From Maribellus luteus (GTDB taxonomy: Bacteria > Bacteroidota > Bacteroidia > Bacteroidales > Prolixibacteraceae), in assembly GCF_003576475.1 (NCBI RefSeq), contig NZ_QWGR01000003.1:496001-560000 (forward strand): a DNA stretch of 64,000 nt, in the 5' to 3' direction. The notes beneath the pieces are model-generated. The model was not told the DNA's origin, did no database searches, and saw nothing but the letters and a program-made list of their open reading frames with translations. The first letter of the stretch is position 1. Every line of letters begins with the position of its first letter. Below are positions 1 to 8,662 of this stretch, one piece after another. The position numbers were made by a program, and so were the translations under genes.

Positions 1-182
1 CTTTTGGCCTTGAATTGCTGAAGAATATTGAATCAGGCAAAGACTTCGACCAGATAAAAAATGAAGTACTCGACCGATTCGACATTGACGACCTGACATT
101 TGAAAAAGATTTTTACGAATTCTGCGCCTTGCTAAAGCATCATCAAATCATTTCGCAGGACGATCCGCTTGATTTCAACTAA
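1..182 (+). CDS. PqqD-family protein, C-terminal fragment
   Basis: Only the last 59 codons are in the window; the start lies upstream. The visible residues (FGLELLKNIESGKDFDQIK..., then a run ending LLKHHQII) match the second half of the PqqD fold: a helix ending in a Gly, a helix of the 'EI..L...YD' type, then 'F...L....I'. PqqD-like proteins bind peptides and act as RiPP recognition elements, either alone or fused to maturation enzymes. It ends 5 nt before an ATP-grasp gene, so the two are almost certainly co-transcribed and may act together. Whether this is a free PqqD-like protein or the tail of a larger enzyme cannot be seen here. The family call rests on pattern recognition only. Confidence 0.6.
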   Translation, partial: FGLELLKNIESGKDFDQIKNEVLDRFDIDDLTFEKDFYEFCALLKHHQIISQDDPLDFN

Positions 183-187
183 ACGCC

Positions 188-1234
188 ATGGACAAACAAA
201 AAATTACGATAGCGGTAACGGGTCTGAACAACACGGACAACCCCGGACCGGGCGTTCCGGTAATTCGCGGAATCAAGGAGTCGGCCGTGTTCGAGGCCCG
301 CATTATTGGCCTGGTTTACGAGAACCTGGAACCCGGTATTTATATGGAAGGATTGTGCGACCGCATTTTCCAAATTCCCTATCCGTCGTCAGGTTCCGAC
401 GAACTGATCGAGCGGATTGAAGCCATTCACCGTTCGGAAAAGATAGACGTACTGATTCCGAATTTCGATGCCGAGCTCTTTTCTTTTATGAAAAATGAAG
501 AGCGGCTGGCAAAACAGGGCATCCACACTTTTCTTCCGGGGCTCAAACAATTCCAGGAACGGGAAAAGGACAAACTCGAAGAGTTCGGCAAAAAATACGG
601 AGTAAAAGTTCCGGGAAGCCTGAATATGGGAAGCCTCTCGCAAATTTCGGATCTGGAGGACAAATTCGATTACCCGGTAATGATCAAAGGCCAGTTTTAC
701 GATGCCTATGTGGCACAAAACGAAGAGCAGGTAAAACAAGCCTTTCATAAAATCTCGGCCAAATGGGGTTTCCCTGTTATTGCCCAGGAATTTGTACGCG
801 GAACCGAAGTAAACGTGATTGCCTTGGGCGACGGAAAAGGAAACACCGTTGCTGCCGTTCCGATGCGCAAACAATATATTACCGACAAAGGAAAAGCCTG
901 GGGCGGCATTACCCTGGCCGACGATAAAATGATGGAACTTACCCGCAACCTCATCCAAAAAACCAAATGGAGGGGCGGCATGGAACTCGAACTCATCAAA
1001 ACCAACAAAAGCGAATATTACCTCATTGAAATAAATCCGCGAATTCCGGCCTGGGTCTATCTCGCCGTGGGCGCCGGGCAAAACATCCCGGAAGCGTTGG
1101 TAAAACTGGCGCTTGGGCAAAAAGTAGAGCCGATGACAGAATACAAAATCGGAAAAATGTTTGTGCGCTACTCCTACGATGCCATTGTAGACCTGGAAAA
1201 GTTTGCCGCCATTTCAATGAACAAGGAAATTTAA
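188..1234 (+). CDS. ATP-grasp domain carboxylate-amine ligase-like protein
   Basis: A 348-residue protein with the carbamoyl-phosphate-synthase-like ATP-grasp layout: an N-terminal Rossmann-like preATP-grasp domain (about 1-110, starting KITIAVTG), a lysine-bearing strand (YPVMIKGQ, about 160-167), a second ATP-binding segment (PVIAQEFVRGTEVNV) and the Mg-binding C-terminal strand ending EINPRIP. Such enzymes form an acyl-phosphate and join a carboxylate to an amine or thiol. The substrate is unknown. The gene follows a PqqD-like reading frame by 5 nt and precedes a PLP-dependent decarboxylase homologue by 14 nt, in one operon. Pairing with a PqqD-like protein makes a peptide or peptide-borne substrate conceivable (inference). 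It is too short to be a full carbamoyl-phosphate synthase large subunit. Confidence 0.8.
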   Translation: MDKQKITIAVTGLNNTDNPGPGVPVIRGIKESAVFEARIIGLVYENLEPGIYMEGLCDRIFQIPYPSSGSDELIERIEAIHRSEKIDVLIPNFDAELFSFMKNEERLAKQGIHTFLPGLKQFQEREKDKLEEFGKKYGVKVPGSLNMGSLSQISDLEDKFDYPVMIKGQFYDAYVAQNEEQVKQAFHKISAKWGFPVIAQEFVRGTEVNVIALGDGKGNTVAAVPMRKQYITDKGKAWGGITLADDKMMELTRNLIQKTKWRGGMELELIKTNKSEYYLIEINPRIPAWVYLAVGAGQNIPEALVKLALGQKVEPMTEYKIGKMFVRYSYDAIVDLEKFAAISMNKEI

Positions 1235-1248
1235 AAACAGAAAAGAAC

Positions 1249-2589
1249 ATGGAAAAAATAGTCTACGAAAAACCCGTTATCAGTAAAATAACTGCTGGCG
1301 TTCCCAATAAATTCGGATTGCCGACCAAACTAAAAACCATTTCAGCCATTGATGGCATCGCTGTTGAAAAACTCATGGAAGACTACGGTTCTCCGGTGTT
1401 TGTTATTTCCGAAAAAACCATTCGCGAAACTTATGCCGATGCCAAGCAAGCGTTTGAAACGCGCTATCCGAAAGTGCAGTTTGCCTGGTCGTACAAAACC
1501 AATTACCTCGATGCGGTTTGCAGCATTTTCCACGACGAGGGCTCGTGGGCCGAAGTGGTTTCGGCTTTTGAGTTTGAAAAGGCACTTTCGCTTGGGGTTA
1601 ACGGATCGAACATTATTTTTAACGGTCCCGAAAAATCAGCTGACGATTTGAAACTGGCGATTAACCACAATGCCTGTATTCACATCGATCATTTCGACGA
1701 ACTGTATTTGCTGATAAAAGTTACACGCGAACTCAATAAAAAAGCACGCGTGGCCATCCGTATTAACCTCGATGCGGGCATTTATCCGATCTGGGACCGT
1801 TTTGGCTTTAACTACGAAAACGGAGAAGCCTGGAATGCCATTAACCGGATCATGCTGGCCGAAAACCTTGATCTGATCGGGCTGCACACGCACATTGGCA
1901 CCTACATTATGTCGGCAAATGCTTATGCGATTGCAGCTTCCAAACTGGCCAACCTGTACATGGCCACTCACCGCAAATTTGATCACTGGCTGAAATATGT
2001 AGATCTGGGTGGTGGTTTTGCGTCGAAAAATACGCTGAAGGGTGCGTACATGCCGGGAACCGAAACCTGTCCGTCGTTTGACGAATATGCAGAAGCCATT
2101 TCGAACGCCTTGATTTCATCCGAAATTCCACATGAAAACCTGCCCGTGTTGTTCCTCGAAACCGGCCGTGCCCTGATCGACGATGCAGGTTACCTGCTCA
2201 CCACTGTGCTGGCCAACAAGCGATCCACTCACGGACGCCGGACCATGGTAATCGATGCAGGAGTGAATTTGCTGTTTACCTCTTTCTGGTACAACCTGGG
2301 TGTTTATCCCACAAGGGAATTGTCGTCGCATGTGGAGGAAAGTACGATCTACGGGCCGCTGTGTATGAACATCGATGTAATTCGCGATGCCATTAATTTT
2401 CCGCAGGTGAAAACCGGAGAAAAACTGGTGATTGAACGGGTAGGCGCTTACAACATGACACAGTGGATGCAATTCATCACCTTCCGCCCGAATGTAGTAC
2501 TGATCGATCTGGACGGAAAACCACACATTATCCGGAAGAAAGAAGAACTGGCCTCGTTGCAAGATTTCGAACAAAATCCTAAAAGATAA
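1249..2589 (+). CDS. fold-type III PLP-dependent decarboxylase-like protein (LysA/SpeA-like)
   Basis: A 446-residue homologue of diaminopimelate/ornithine-type decarboxylases. The Schiff-base lysine is in AWSYKTNYL (Lys83), the HxHIG loop is HTHIGT (213-218), the phosphate-binding glycine loop is VDLGGGF (251-257), the family EPGR motif reads ETGR (304-307), and the dimer-interface cysteine loop, usually CESxD, reads CMNID (Cys372). The closing GAY motif is present (399-401). The PLP-binding machinery is intact but the substrate-contacting motif is altered, so the substrate is probably not meso-diaminopimelate. Candidates are arginine, ornithine, a carboxy-polyamine or a ligated intermediate made by the upstream ATP-grasp enzyme. 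It ends 6 nt before the urea-transporter fusion gene. Confidence 0.82.
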   Translation: MEKIVYEKPVISKITAGVPNKFGLPTKLKTISAIDGIAVEKLMEDYGSPVFVISEKTIRETYADAKQAFETRYPKVQFAWSYKTNYLDAVCSIFHDEGSWAEVVSAFEFEKALSLGVNGSNIIFNGPEKSADDLKLAINHNACIHIDHFDELYLLIKVTRELNKKARVAIRINLDAGIYPIWDRFGFNYENGEAWNAINRIMLAENLDLIGLHTHIGTYIMSANAYAIAASKLANLYMATHRKFDHWLKYVDLGGGFASKNTLKGAYMPGTETCPSFDEYAEAISNALISSEIPHENLPVLFLETGRALIDDAGYLLTTVLANKRSTHGRRTMVIDAGVNLLFTSFWYNLGVYPTRELSSHVEESTIYGPLCMNIDVIRDAINFPQVKTGEKLVIERVGAYNMTQWMQFITFRPNVVLIDLDGKPHIIRKKEELASLQDFEQNPKR

Positions 2590-2595
2590 AAAAGC

Positions 2596-4827
2596 ATGCC
2601 GCTTTCCGTCGTCAACAGAAAAGAAATGCTGAACTCGGTTTTGAACAGCTATTCGCAGGTGTTTTTCTCGGGTTCGAAACTTTTGGCTGTACTACTCATT
2701 ATCATCAGTTTCTTTGATTACGGTGCCGGCATTGGCGGATTACTGGCGGTGCTGGTAGCCAACACGCTGGCTTGGGGGCTTGGGTACAACCGCTACTTCA
2801 TCAGCACGGGTTTGTACGGCTACAATGCCTTGCTTGTGGGATTGGGAGTTGGGCTGTTCTACCAGCCTTCACCCGAAGTGTTTTTGCTGATCGGAATTGC
2901 GGCGGTAGTAACTTTTTTCATTACCATCGTTTTCCAGGGGGTATTGTACAAATACGGCCTGCCTTTTTTGAGTATCCCGTTTTTGTTCGGAATCTGGATC
3001 GTAGCACTATCCGGGAGCGACTTATCGGCGCTGAACATCAGTGAGCGAGGCATTTACACTTACAATGAACTGTATTCGATAGGCGGGCAAAGTTTTGTCG
3101 ATTTTTATGATTTCCTTGAAAACAACATCCGAAGTTCCTTTATCCGAATCTACTTCCATTCGCTGGGGGCTATTTTCTTTCAGAGCCATTTGTTAGCCGG
3201 AATTATTATTTCAATTGGCTTACTGATTTACTCGCGAATTACGTTTGTTTTATCGCTGCTCGGTTTTACCGTCGCCTACCTGTTTTACCACATTGTGGGC
3301 ATCGAATTCAACTCGCTGGGTTACACGTTTATCGGGTTCAACTACATCCTGACCGCCATTGCGTTGGGCGGTTATTACCTGATTCCCGGACGAGTGAGTT
3401 ATGCCTGGATTATTTTGATGCTTCCCGCAGTGGTGCTGGTCACTACCAGTACGCAGCAAATCTTTTTACTGCTGAGAATTTCCGCCTATTCACTGCCGTT
3501 CAATATTGTGGTGCTGATGTTCCTGTACGCATTAAAACTGCGCGAGAAACGGCCACGCAAGCTGATGGAAACACCCGTTCAACTCGGAAATCCCGAGAAA
3601 AATCTCTACTTGTATTCGGGTAACCTGAAACGTTTTCCGGCAGCTTTCCCGGTTTCTGCCAGCCTTCCGTTTTTTGGCGAATGGACCGTAAGCCAGGGCC
3701 ACAGCGGGGAATACACCCACAAAGGACAATGGAAACATGCCTGGGATTTTGTGATCACCGACCGAAACGGGCAACAGTTCAAAGGCTCCGGCGATTACCT
3801 GGAAGATTATTTCTGTTTTGGGAAAGCCGTTGTCGCCCCTTTTGACGGAACCGTTGTTGAAGCGGTGAATCATGTGGAAGACAATACAATTGGCGACGTA
3901 AATACACGGGAAAACTGGGGAAACACAGTGATCATCCAACACAACGACACGCTGTATGCCAAATTGAGTCATTTAAAATATCACTCGCTGGAGGTAAAAG
4001 CGGGCGACCAGGTGAAAAAGGGACAGATACTCGGGCGGTGCGGAAATTCCGGCCGTTCACCCTATCCACACCTGCACTTCCAGTTTCAGGCAACACCGTA
4101 CATTGGTTCGCTTACACTCGATTATCCCTTTGGCAACTACCTTCTGAAAGAAAGCAATGCTTATACGCTCAAAAGTTTTGATTTCCCTGAAAAGGATGCC
4201 ATCGTTGTGAATCCCGCCAAAAATGAAACGCTGGCTAAAGCCCTGCATTTTATTCCGGGTCAGCGGATAAAAGTGAAGGTTGAAGTCGATTCAGCCAAAA
4301 GCAAATGGAAAAACATGACCGGAGAATATGCATGGATGGTACAAACCGATGTATACAACAACACCTTCCTTCAATGTGAAAAGGATGATGGAGTTGCTTA
4401 CCTCTACAACACCGACGAGCTCCATTATTTCACCAACTTTACGGGAACAAAATATTCACCGCTGTACTGGTTTTTTATCGCACTTTTTAAAGTTCCCACC
4501 GGATTTCTTCCCAACAGCAAGATTCAGGATGTTATCCCTGTAAATCTGATGTTTTCAGGTCCTTTACAATTTTTGCAGGATTTTGTCGCCCCCATCTTTT
4601 TATTTCTGAATACCAACTATCAGTTAACGATGAAAGATGCTGGAGACATTCTTTCGTCGGGCGACCTGGAAATGGAAGCAAGCGTCAATAAAAATATTCT
4701 GGGAAAATCGGTCCGCTCTTACGAAATCGGTGTGCGGATAAACACCGAAAGCCAGATTGAAATAAATGTAATTTTTAACGAAGCCAAGATCAAACTAACA
4801 TGTCAAAACGAATTGGAATCACTCTGA
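2596..4827 (+). CDS. urea transporter-like membrane domain fused to M23 (LytM) peptidase domain
   Basis: A 743-residue two-part protein. Residues about 15-310 are hydrophobic, with roughly ten membrane segments and urea-transporter-like motifs (GLYGYNALLVGLGVGLF; a second copy FIGFNYILTAIALGGY), giving the inverted-repeat layout of that family. Residues about 340-510 form an M23/LytM zinc-peptidase-like domain: His381 and Asp384 in KHAWDF, then the closing HxH in PHLHF (His492, His494). A C-terminal region of about 220 residues is unassigned. The first pair is spaced HxxD rather than the common HxxxD, so activity is not certain. The next gene overlaps it by 28 nt. The fusion ties small-molecule transport to a wall-directed domain; the real solute is not known. 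Confidence 0.78.
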   Translation: MPLSVVNRKEMLNSVLNSYSQVFFSGSKLLAVLLIIISFFDYGAGIGGLLAVLVANTLAWGLGYNRYFISTGLYGYNALLVGLGVGLFYQPSPEVFLLIGIAAVVTFFITIVFQGVLYKYGLPFLSIPFLFGIWIVALSGSDLSALNISERGIYTYNELYSIGGQSFVDFYDFLENNIRSSFIRIYFHSLGAIFFQSHLLAGIIISIGLLIYSRITFVLSLLGFTVAYLFYHIVGIEFNSLGYTFIGFNYILTAIALGGYYLIPGRVSYAWIILMLPAVVLVTTSTQQIFLLLRISAYSLPFNIVVLMFLYALKLREKRPRKLMETPVQLGNPEKNLYLYSGNLKRFPAAFPVSASLPFFGEWTVSQGHSGEYTHKGQWKHAWDFVITDRNGQQFKGSGDYLEDYFCFGKAVVAPFDGTVVEAVNHVEDNTIGDVNTRENWGNTVIIQHNDTLYAKLSHLKYHSLEVKAGDQVKKGQILGRCGNSGRSPYPHLHFQFQATPYIGSLTLDYPFGNYLLKESNAYTLKSFDFPEKDAIVVNPAKNETLAKALHFIPGQRIKVKVEVDSAKSKWKNMTGEYAWMVQTDVYNNTFLQCEKDDGVAYLYNTDELHYFTNFTGTKYSPLYWFFIALFKVPTGFLPNSKIQDVIPVNLMFSGPLQFLQDFVAPIFLFLNTNYQLTMKDAGDILSSGDLEMEASVNKNILGKSVRSYEIGVRINTESQIEINVIFNEAKIKLTCQNELESL

Positions 4828-6119
4828 TATTTCTGTCCTTTTTATATGTGCTGAATGCGCAGGAAAAATGGAATTATCCCGAGGTGGACAAGAAATCGTA
4901 TGAGCTTTTTCTCCAGAAGGACTGGAAACAGTTGATCGCCTTTAACGACTCGGCGCGTCAAAACGGGATCGACTATTTCAACCTGCAGGCCCGAACCGGA
5001 ATTGCTTATTACAACCTGGGGAAATATCGGAAATCAACCAGATGGTTTTTGAAAGGCTGGGAAACCGATCAGCAAATGGAGTGGCTGCAGGAATACCTGT
5101 ATTACAGTCTGCTGTTTTCGGGAAGATCGACCGAAGCCGGGAGAGTTGCCAAAGACTTTACGGTTGCTCTTCAGGAAAAAATCAATTACCAGAAAATGCA
5201 GCCCTTACGAATGGCATTGGAGGCGGGATTCAGCTTTAATGCCGATTTTGATCAGCTTAAAACAAGTCAGTTGCACAATAAAGCCGCAGTAGGTAGTGAC
5301 TACGGTGAGGCATTTTTTCTGAAAAACTACCATTTTGGATCGCTCGATTACAGTCACCGGCTTGCTCCGGGCCTGAACCTGAATCATAATTTCACCTACA
5401 TTGGCGTAAACCGCGACGAACAGTTGTTCTGGGGATCGGAATACAACTTTCCGATGGACATTCAACAATACCAGTATTTTCTGAGCCCGAATTTCGCCCT
5501 TGGGAAATGGTATTTCTCGCCATCTTTAAATTTCGTATGGGGAAACTACGACCTGATTCTGGGCAACTACGATCCCGGCTCATTTTACACAATGAGAAAA
5601 AAGTATTCTGATTTTATTTTCTCCGCTTCGGTCTGGACACATTGGGGAAATTTTTCGCCCGGAGCAGAAATAAACCTCGCCAACATCAACGATAAAAAGT
5701 TTACCCAGGCTTCAGCATGGCTGACGTTTTACCCGCTATCAAATACACGTTTGTACTTCACTCCGCGTGTATATTTCAAAGGCGATTCAGAAAACAGTTT
5801 CAGCTATAACACTTTCGGGTTTTCGGGTGGATTTCAATTGGGGCCCTTTCATTTTTACGGCAACTACCTCGATGGAGAGATGGAAAACTTTGTGGAATCT
5901 GGCGGTTATGTAATTGCCAATTTTCCCGGACGATCCACACGCAAATTTATGGGTAGCATTTACTTCCCTTTCGCCAAAAAATACCAGTTTGTGGTGCGCT
6001 ACCTGAACCAGGATGTGATCGAGAAATACCAGGTGTACCGCAATGCCATCCCCGACAATTTCATTGAATACAGTTATATCAAGCAAACCATTACAGCAGG
6101 AATATCATGGAACTTTTAA
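4800..6119 (+). CDS. outer-membrane beta-barrel protein with N-terminal TPR-like helices (YaiO-like)
   Basis: A 439-residue secreted protein. A signal peptide (MSKRIGITLIFLSFLYVLNA) is followed by about 100 residues of TPR-like helices (LQARTGIAYYNLGKYRKS...) and then about 300 residues of alternating aromatic/polar strands ending in WNF, the terminal aromatic typical of outer-membrane barrels. The organisation resembles YaiO-type proteins, though that family name is an inference. It starts inside the end of the urea-transporter fusion gene (28 nt overlap) and ends inside the next TPR gene (13 nt overlap), so translation is probably coupled. It likely gives the operon an outer-membrane component. 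Confidence 0.75.
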   Translation: MSKRIGITLIFLSFLYVLNAQEKWNYPEVDKKSYELFLQKDWKQLIAFNDSARQNGIDYFNLQARTGIAYYNLGKYRKSTRWFLKGWETDQQMEWLQEYLYYSLLFSGRSTEAGRVAKDFTVALQEKINYQKMQPLRMALEAGFSFNADFDQLKTSQLHNKAAVGSDYGEAFFLKNYHFGSLDYSHRLAPGLNLNHNFTYIGVNRDEQLFWGSEYNFPMDIQQYQYFLSPNFALGKWYFSPSLNFVWGNYDLILGNYDPGSFYTMRKKYSDFIFSASVWTHWGNFSPGAEINLANINDKKFTQASAWLTFYPLSNTRLYFTPRVYFKGDSENSFSYNTFGFSGGFQLGPFHFYGNYLDGEMENFVESGGYVIANFPGRSTRKFMGSIYFPFAKKYQFVVRYLNQDVIEKYQVYRNAIPDNFIEYSYIKQTITAGISWNF

Positions 6120-6733
6120 AAAGAAAATTACTCGCGTTGCTGATTTTTTCAGCGACCGCTCTTCAAATAGTTGCCCAAACCAACCAGCAAGCTCTTGAAG
6201 CTGCGTTCGGTAAAAGCTACACACTGGAAAAAACAGGGGATTTCTCCGCTTCGATGGATCCGTTAAAGCAGGTCTACGATGAATCCTCGTACGAAATCAA
6301 TCTGAGATTGGGGTGGCTGAATTACAATGCAGGCCTTTTCGACGAATCCATTATTTTCTATTCGAAGGCACAAAAACTAAAACCATATGCCGAAGAAACC
6401 CGATTTGGACTGATTTTACCATTGGCTGCGCTGGGCCGTTGGGATGAGGTGATTGGCATCTACGATAAAATTCTGGAGATCCACCCAAACAATACCGTTG
6501 CCATGTACCGGCTGGGTTTGGTTTATTACGGCCGGAAAGATTACAACAAAGCTTATCCGCTCTTTAAAAAGGTGGTCGACCTGTATCCGTTTGGCTACGA
6601 TGGTCTTCTGATGTTGGGCTGGACTTCGTATTTTCTTGGAAACTACAACCAGGCGAAGGTGCTGTTCAACAAAGTAAAGCTTTACAATCCCGGCGATGCG
6701 TCGGCACAGGAAGGGCTGAAACTTATCAACTAA
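6107..6733 (+). CDS. secreted tetratricopeptide-repeat protein
   Basis: A 208-residue protein with a signal peptide (cleavage near ALQIVAQ) and at least four TPR-like helix pairs, for example the repeat that includes GRWDEVIGIYDKILEIHPNN and the one ending AYPLFKKVVDLYPFG. It probably scaffolds the periplasmic face of the preceding beta-barrel protein, whose gene it overlaps by 13 nt. It is the last gene of the operon that enters the window from the left; 107 nt without a clear terminator separate it from the next gene. No enzymatic motif is visible. Confidence 0.8.
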   Translation: MELLKRKLLALLIFSATALQIVAQTNQQALEAAFGKSYTLEKTGDFSASMDPLKQVYDESSYEINLRLGWLNYNAGLFDESIIFYSKAQKLKPYAEETRFGLILPLAALGRWDEVIGIYDKILEIHPNNTVAMYRLGLVYYGRKDYNKAYPLFKKVVDLYPFGYDGLLMLGWTSYFLGNYNQAKVLFNKVKLYNPGDASAQEGLKLIN

Positions 6734-6840
6734 AAATATCAATCAATGAAACGAGCATGAGAAATTCTTCACACATTGGCAGATAATTAAAATCATGCGA
6801 GTTCCATCTTATACCTTAGAAAACAAACAATTTTAATAAG

Positions 6841-7632
6841 ATGAAAAAATCAATCCTGCTACTCGCGTTTGCATTGGCTTACTTTTTCAGCCAGGCACAG
6901 GTGACACTGGATCACACGTACAACTACTCGGCAAACGTTGTGAAATTCGAAACCCTTGGTTACAAGTACTACCTAATGGATGTTCCGCGTGCTGAATGCC
7001 GCATTTACAATATGGATCATTCCTTGTACAAAACGATTGCATGCTCTGTTCCATCGGGCTGCTACTTGTTTGATATTAAATTTCTTTCCGAAAAAACCTT
7101 TGACAGCGATACAGGAATTGAGTTTCTTTATTCGTATTACAAATACTATTCGGGATCGGATTATTACGAGTACGACAGCCGGATCATCAACGAAGACGGC
7201 AGCGAAATTGTATTCATCGATGGCGCACTGTACAATTACATCAACAAAACGGGTGAAGACGAGTACAAACTCTTTTCGTATTGTTACAATTTCTCCACTT
7301 TCCCGGAAGTGATTTGGACCAATATTTATTCGCTGCCCGGAGCGCCCGTTCTCAATGCGTCGGTTCTGAAATCAAGCGAAGACTGGTCGCTAAATGCTTA
7401 CCCCAATCCGGGTAGCGAGACAGTGAAAGTGGCTTATTCACTCCCGACCAATGTATTTTCGGCCACTTTACACCTGGTTGACCAATCGGGACGCCCGGTT
7501 AATCAATTTACTGTTGATCGTTATTCCGATCACCTGGATTTAAACGTTTCCTCGTTAACAAGCGGGGTTTATATGTATTTTATTGAATCGGAAGGTCAAA
7601 AATCTTCGGCACAAAAACTGGTTGTTCGATAG
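6841..7632 (+). CDS. secreted protein with type IX secretion (type A) sorting domain
   Basis: A 263-residue protein with an N-terminal signal peptide (MKKSILLLAFALAYFFSQA) and, from about residue 185, a C-terminal domain of the T9SS type A kind: the opening AYPNPGSETVKVAY, a central 'LVDQSGRPV' strand, 'LTSGVYMYFIE' and a basic end KLVVR. T9SS cargo is exported across the outer membrane, usually with removal of this domain. The central part (30-185) is rich in Tyr and Asp and matches no family I recognise. The gene is convergent with the acyltransferase gene, with only 3 nt between their stops. Confidence 0.85.
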   Translation: MKKSILLLAFALAYFFSQAQVTLDHTYNYSANVVKFETLGYKYYLMDVPRAECRIYNMDHSLYKTIACSVPSGCYLFDIKFLSEKTFDSDTGIEFLYSYYKYYSGSDYYEYDSRIINEDGSEIVFIDGALYNYINKTGEDEYKLFSYCYNFSTFPEVIWTNIYSLPGAPVLNASVLKSSEDWSLNAYPNPGSETVKVAYSLPTNVFSATLHLVDQSGRPVNQFTVDRYSDHLDLNVSSLTSGVYMYFIESEGQKSSAQKLVVR

Positions 7633-7635
7633 AAA

Positions 7636-8652
7636 TCAAGCCAGTTTAATTTTTGTTTTTGCCAGCAACCAGCTCAAAATCAACGATACGAACAAGATTC
7701 CGAAAAACCAAAGTGGAAATCTATTGAGCGCTTGTGTTTGATAGATGGCGGTTGCTATGTTCCCGATGATCAGCCACTGCACCACATAAAGGAGGGTGAT
7801 GTTTTTGCCCATCCAGGCCAGAAATTGTTCGATCCGACTTAGCCGAAATTTCTTCACTAGCAGGTAAAAAATGGTGGTCCAGATGATCAGCAATCCCAAG
7901 GCCCAAAATCCATATTTAAAGCCGTGGTGATAGTAAGCCGGTAAGTCAACCGAAATATTAAAACCCATTTTACTGAAACAGATCACGGCTGCCACCAAAA
8001 GCACGAATACCGAAATTGCCCATTCTTTTTTTCTGCTTACGAATTGTTTGATACTGTCCTCTGCAAAAAAGAAAAAGTAACCAGCCAGTGGATAAGCCAG
8101 CCATGGAAACAAAGGAAAATACGACCAGGAATAGTTCCCGCCAATAAAGGGTGTAATGTAATTTCGTTCCGGAAAAGTCAGCATTTCATTTACCGGGCCA
8201 CTCAACAGCAAAACACTCAGAAGCAACAGCAAAGAAACAATCACCTGATATTTTTTTATCAGCTTTAGCAAGGATAAGAGAATGATGCTGAGGCCTGCGA
8301 GGTAAAGAATATCCACTCCAAAAATGTATTCCAACGGATTGTAAGGCCAGCCGGCATATTTGATTTTTAGCAGCAAATGAAAATTCAATCCGATATTCAG
8401 AAAGAATCCCAGAACAAAGATTTTTACGCCTCTTAATAAAGTCCGCATAGTGGTCTTTTGGCTTTTTGCAACAAAGTACCCCATCACGATCATAAAAACC
8501 ATAGCAGTGAAGGGTCCGCCCAAAAAAAGCGAAACCTTCCCAACAATCGATTCCCGGCCTGCATAATCGATAAACAGCTCCATGATGTGCACCTGAATCA
8601 TAAATAATATGGCCAGGCCTTTCAGCAAATCAGGTATGCGTAATCTTTTCAT
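7636..8652 (-). CDS. multi-pass membrane acyltransferase-like protein (heparan N-acetyltransferase/DUF1624-like)
   Basis: A 338-residue integral membrane protein with about ten hydrophobic segments. The N-terminus RIPDLLKGLAILFMIQVHI fits the 'D.L.G.ai..m..vH' start shared by membrane O-/N-acyltransferases of the DUF1624 and acyltransferase-3 groups. The reading frame is open further upstream to 8751, but that extension runs inside the preceding DUF2202 gene; the ATG at 8652 lies 10 nt after that gene's stop and starts MKRLRIPDLLKG, so I chose it. It is the last gene of the minus-strand envelope cluster. The acyl acceptor is unknown. Confidence 0.7.
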   Translation of the reverse strand: MKRLRIPDLLKGLAILFMIQVHIMELFIDYAGRESIVGKVSLFLGGPFTAMVFMIVMGYFVAKSQKTTMRTLLRGVKIFVLGFFLNIGLNFHLLLKIKYAGWPYNPLEYIFGVDILYLAGLSIILLSLLKLIKKYQVIVSLLLLLSVLLLSGPVNEMLTFPERNYITPFIGGNYSWSYFPLFPWLAYPLAGYFFFFAEDSIKQFVSRKKEWAISVFVLLVAAVICFSKMGFNISVDLPAYYHHGFKYGFWALGLLIIWTTIFYLLVKKFRLSRIEQFLAWMGKNITLLYVVQWLIIGNIATAIYQTQALNRFPLWFFGILFVSLILSWLLAKTKIKLA

Positions 8653-8662
8653 TTTTGGAGGA

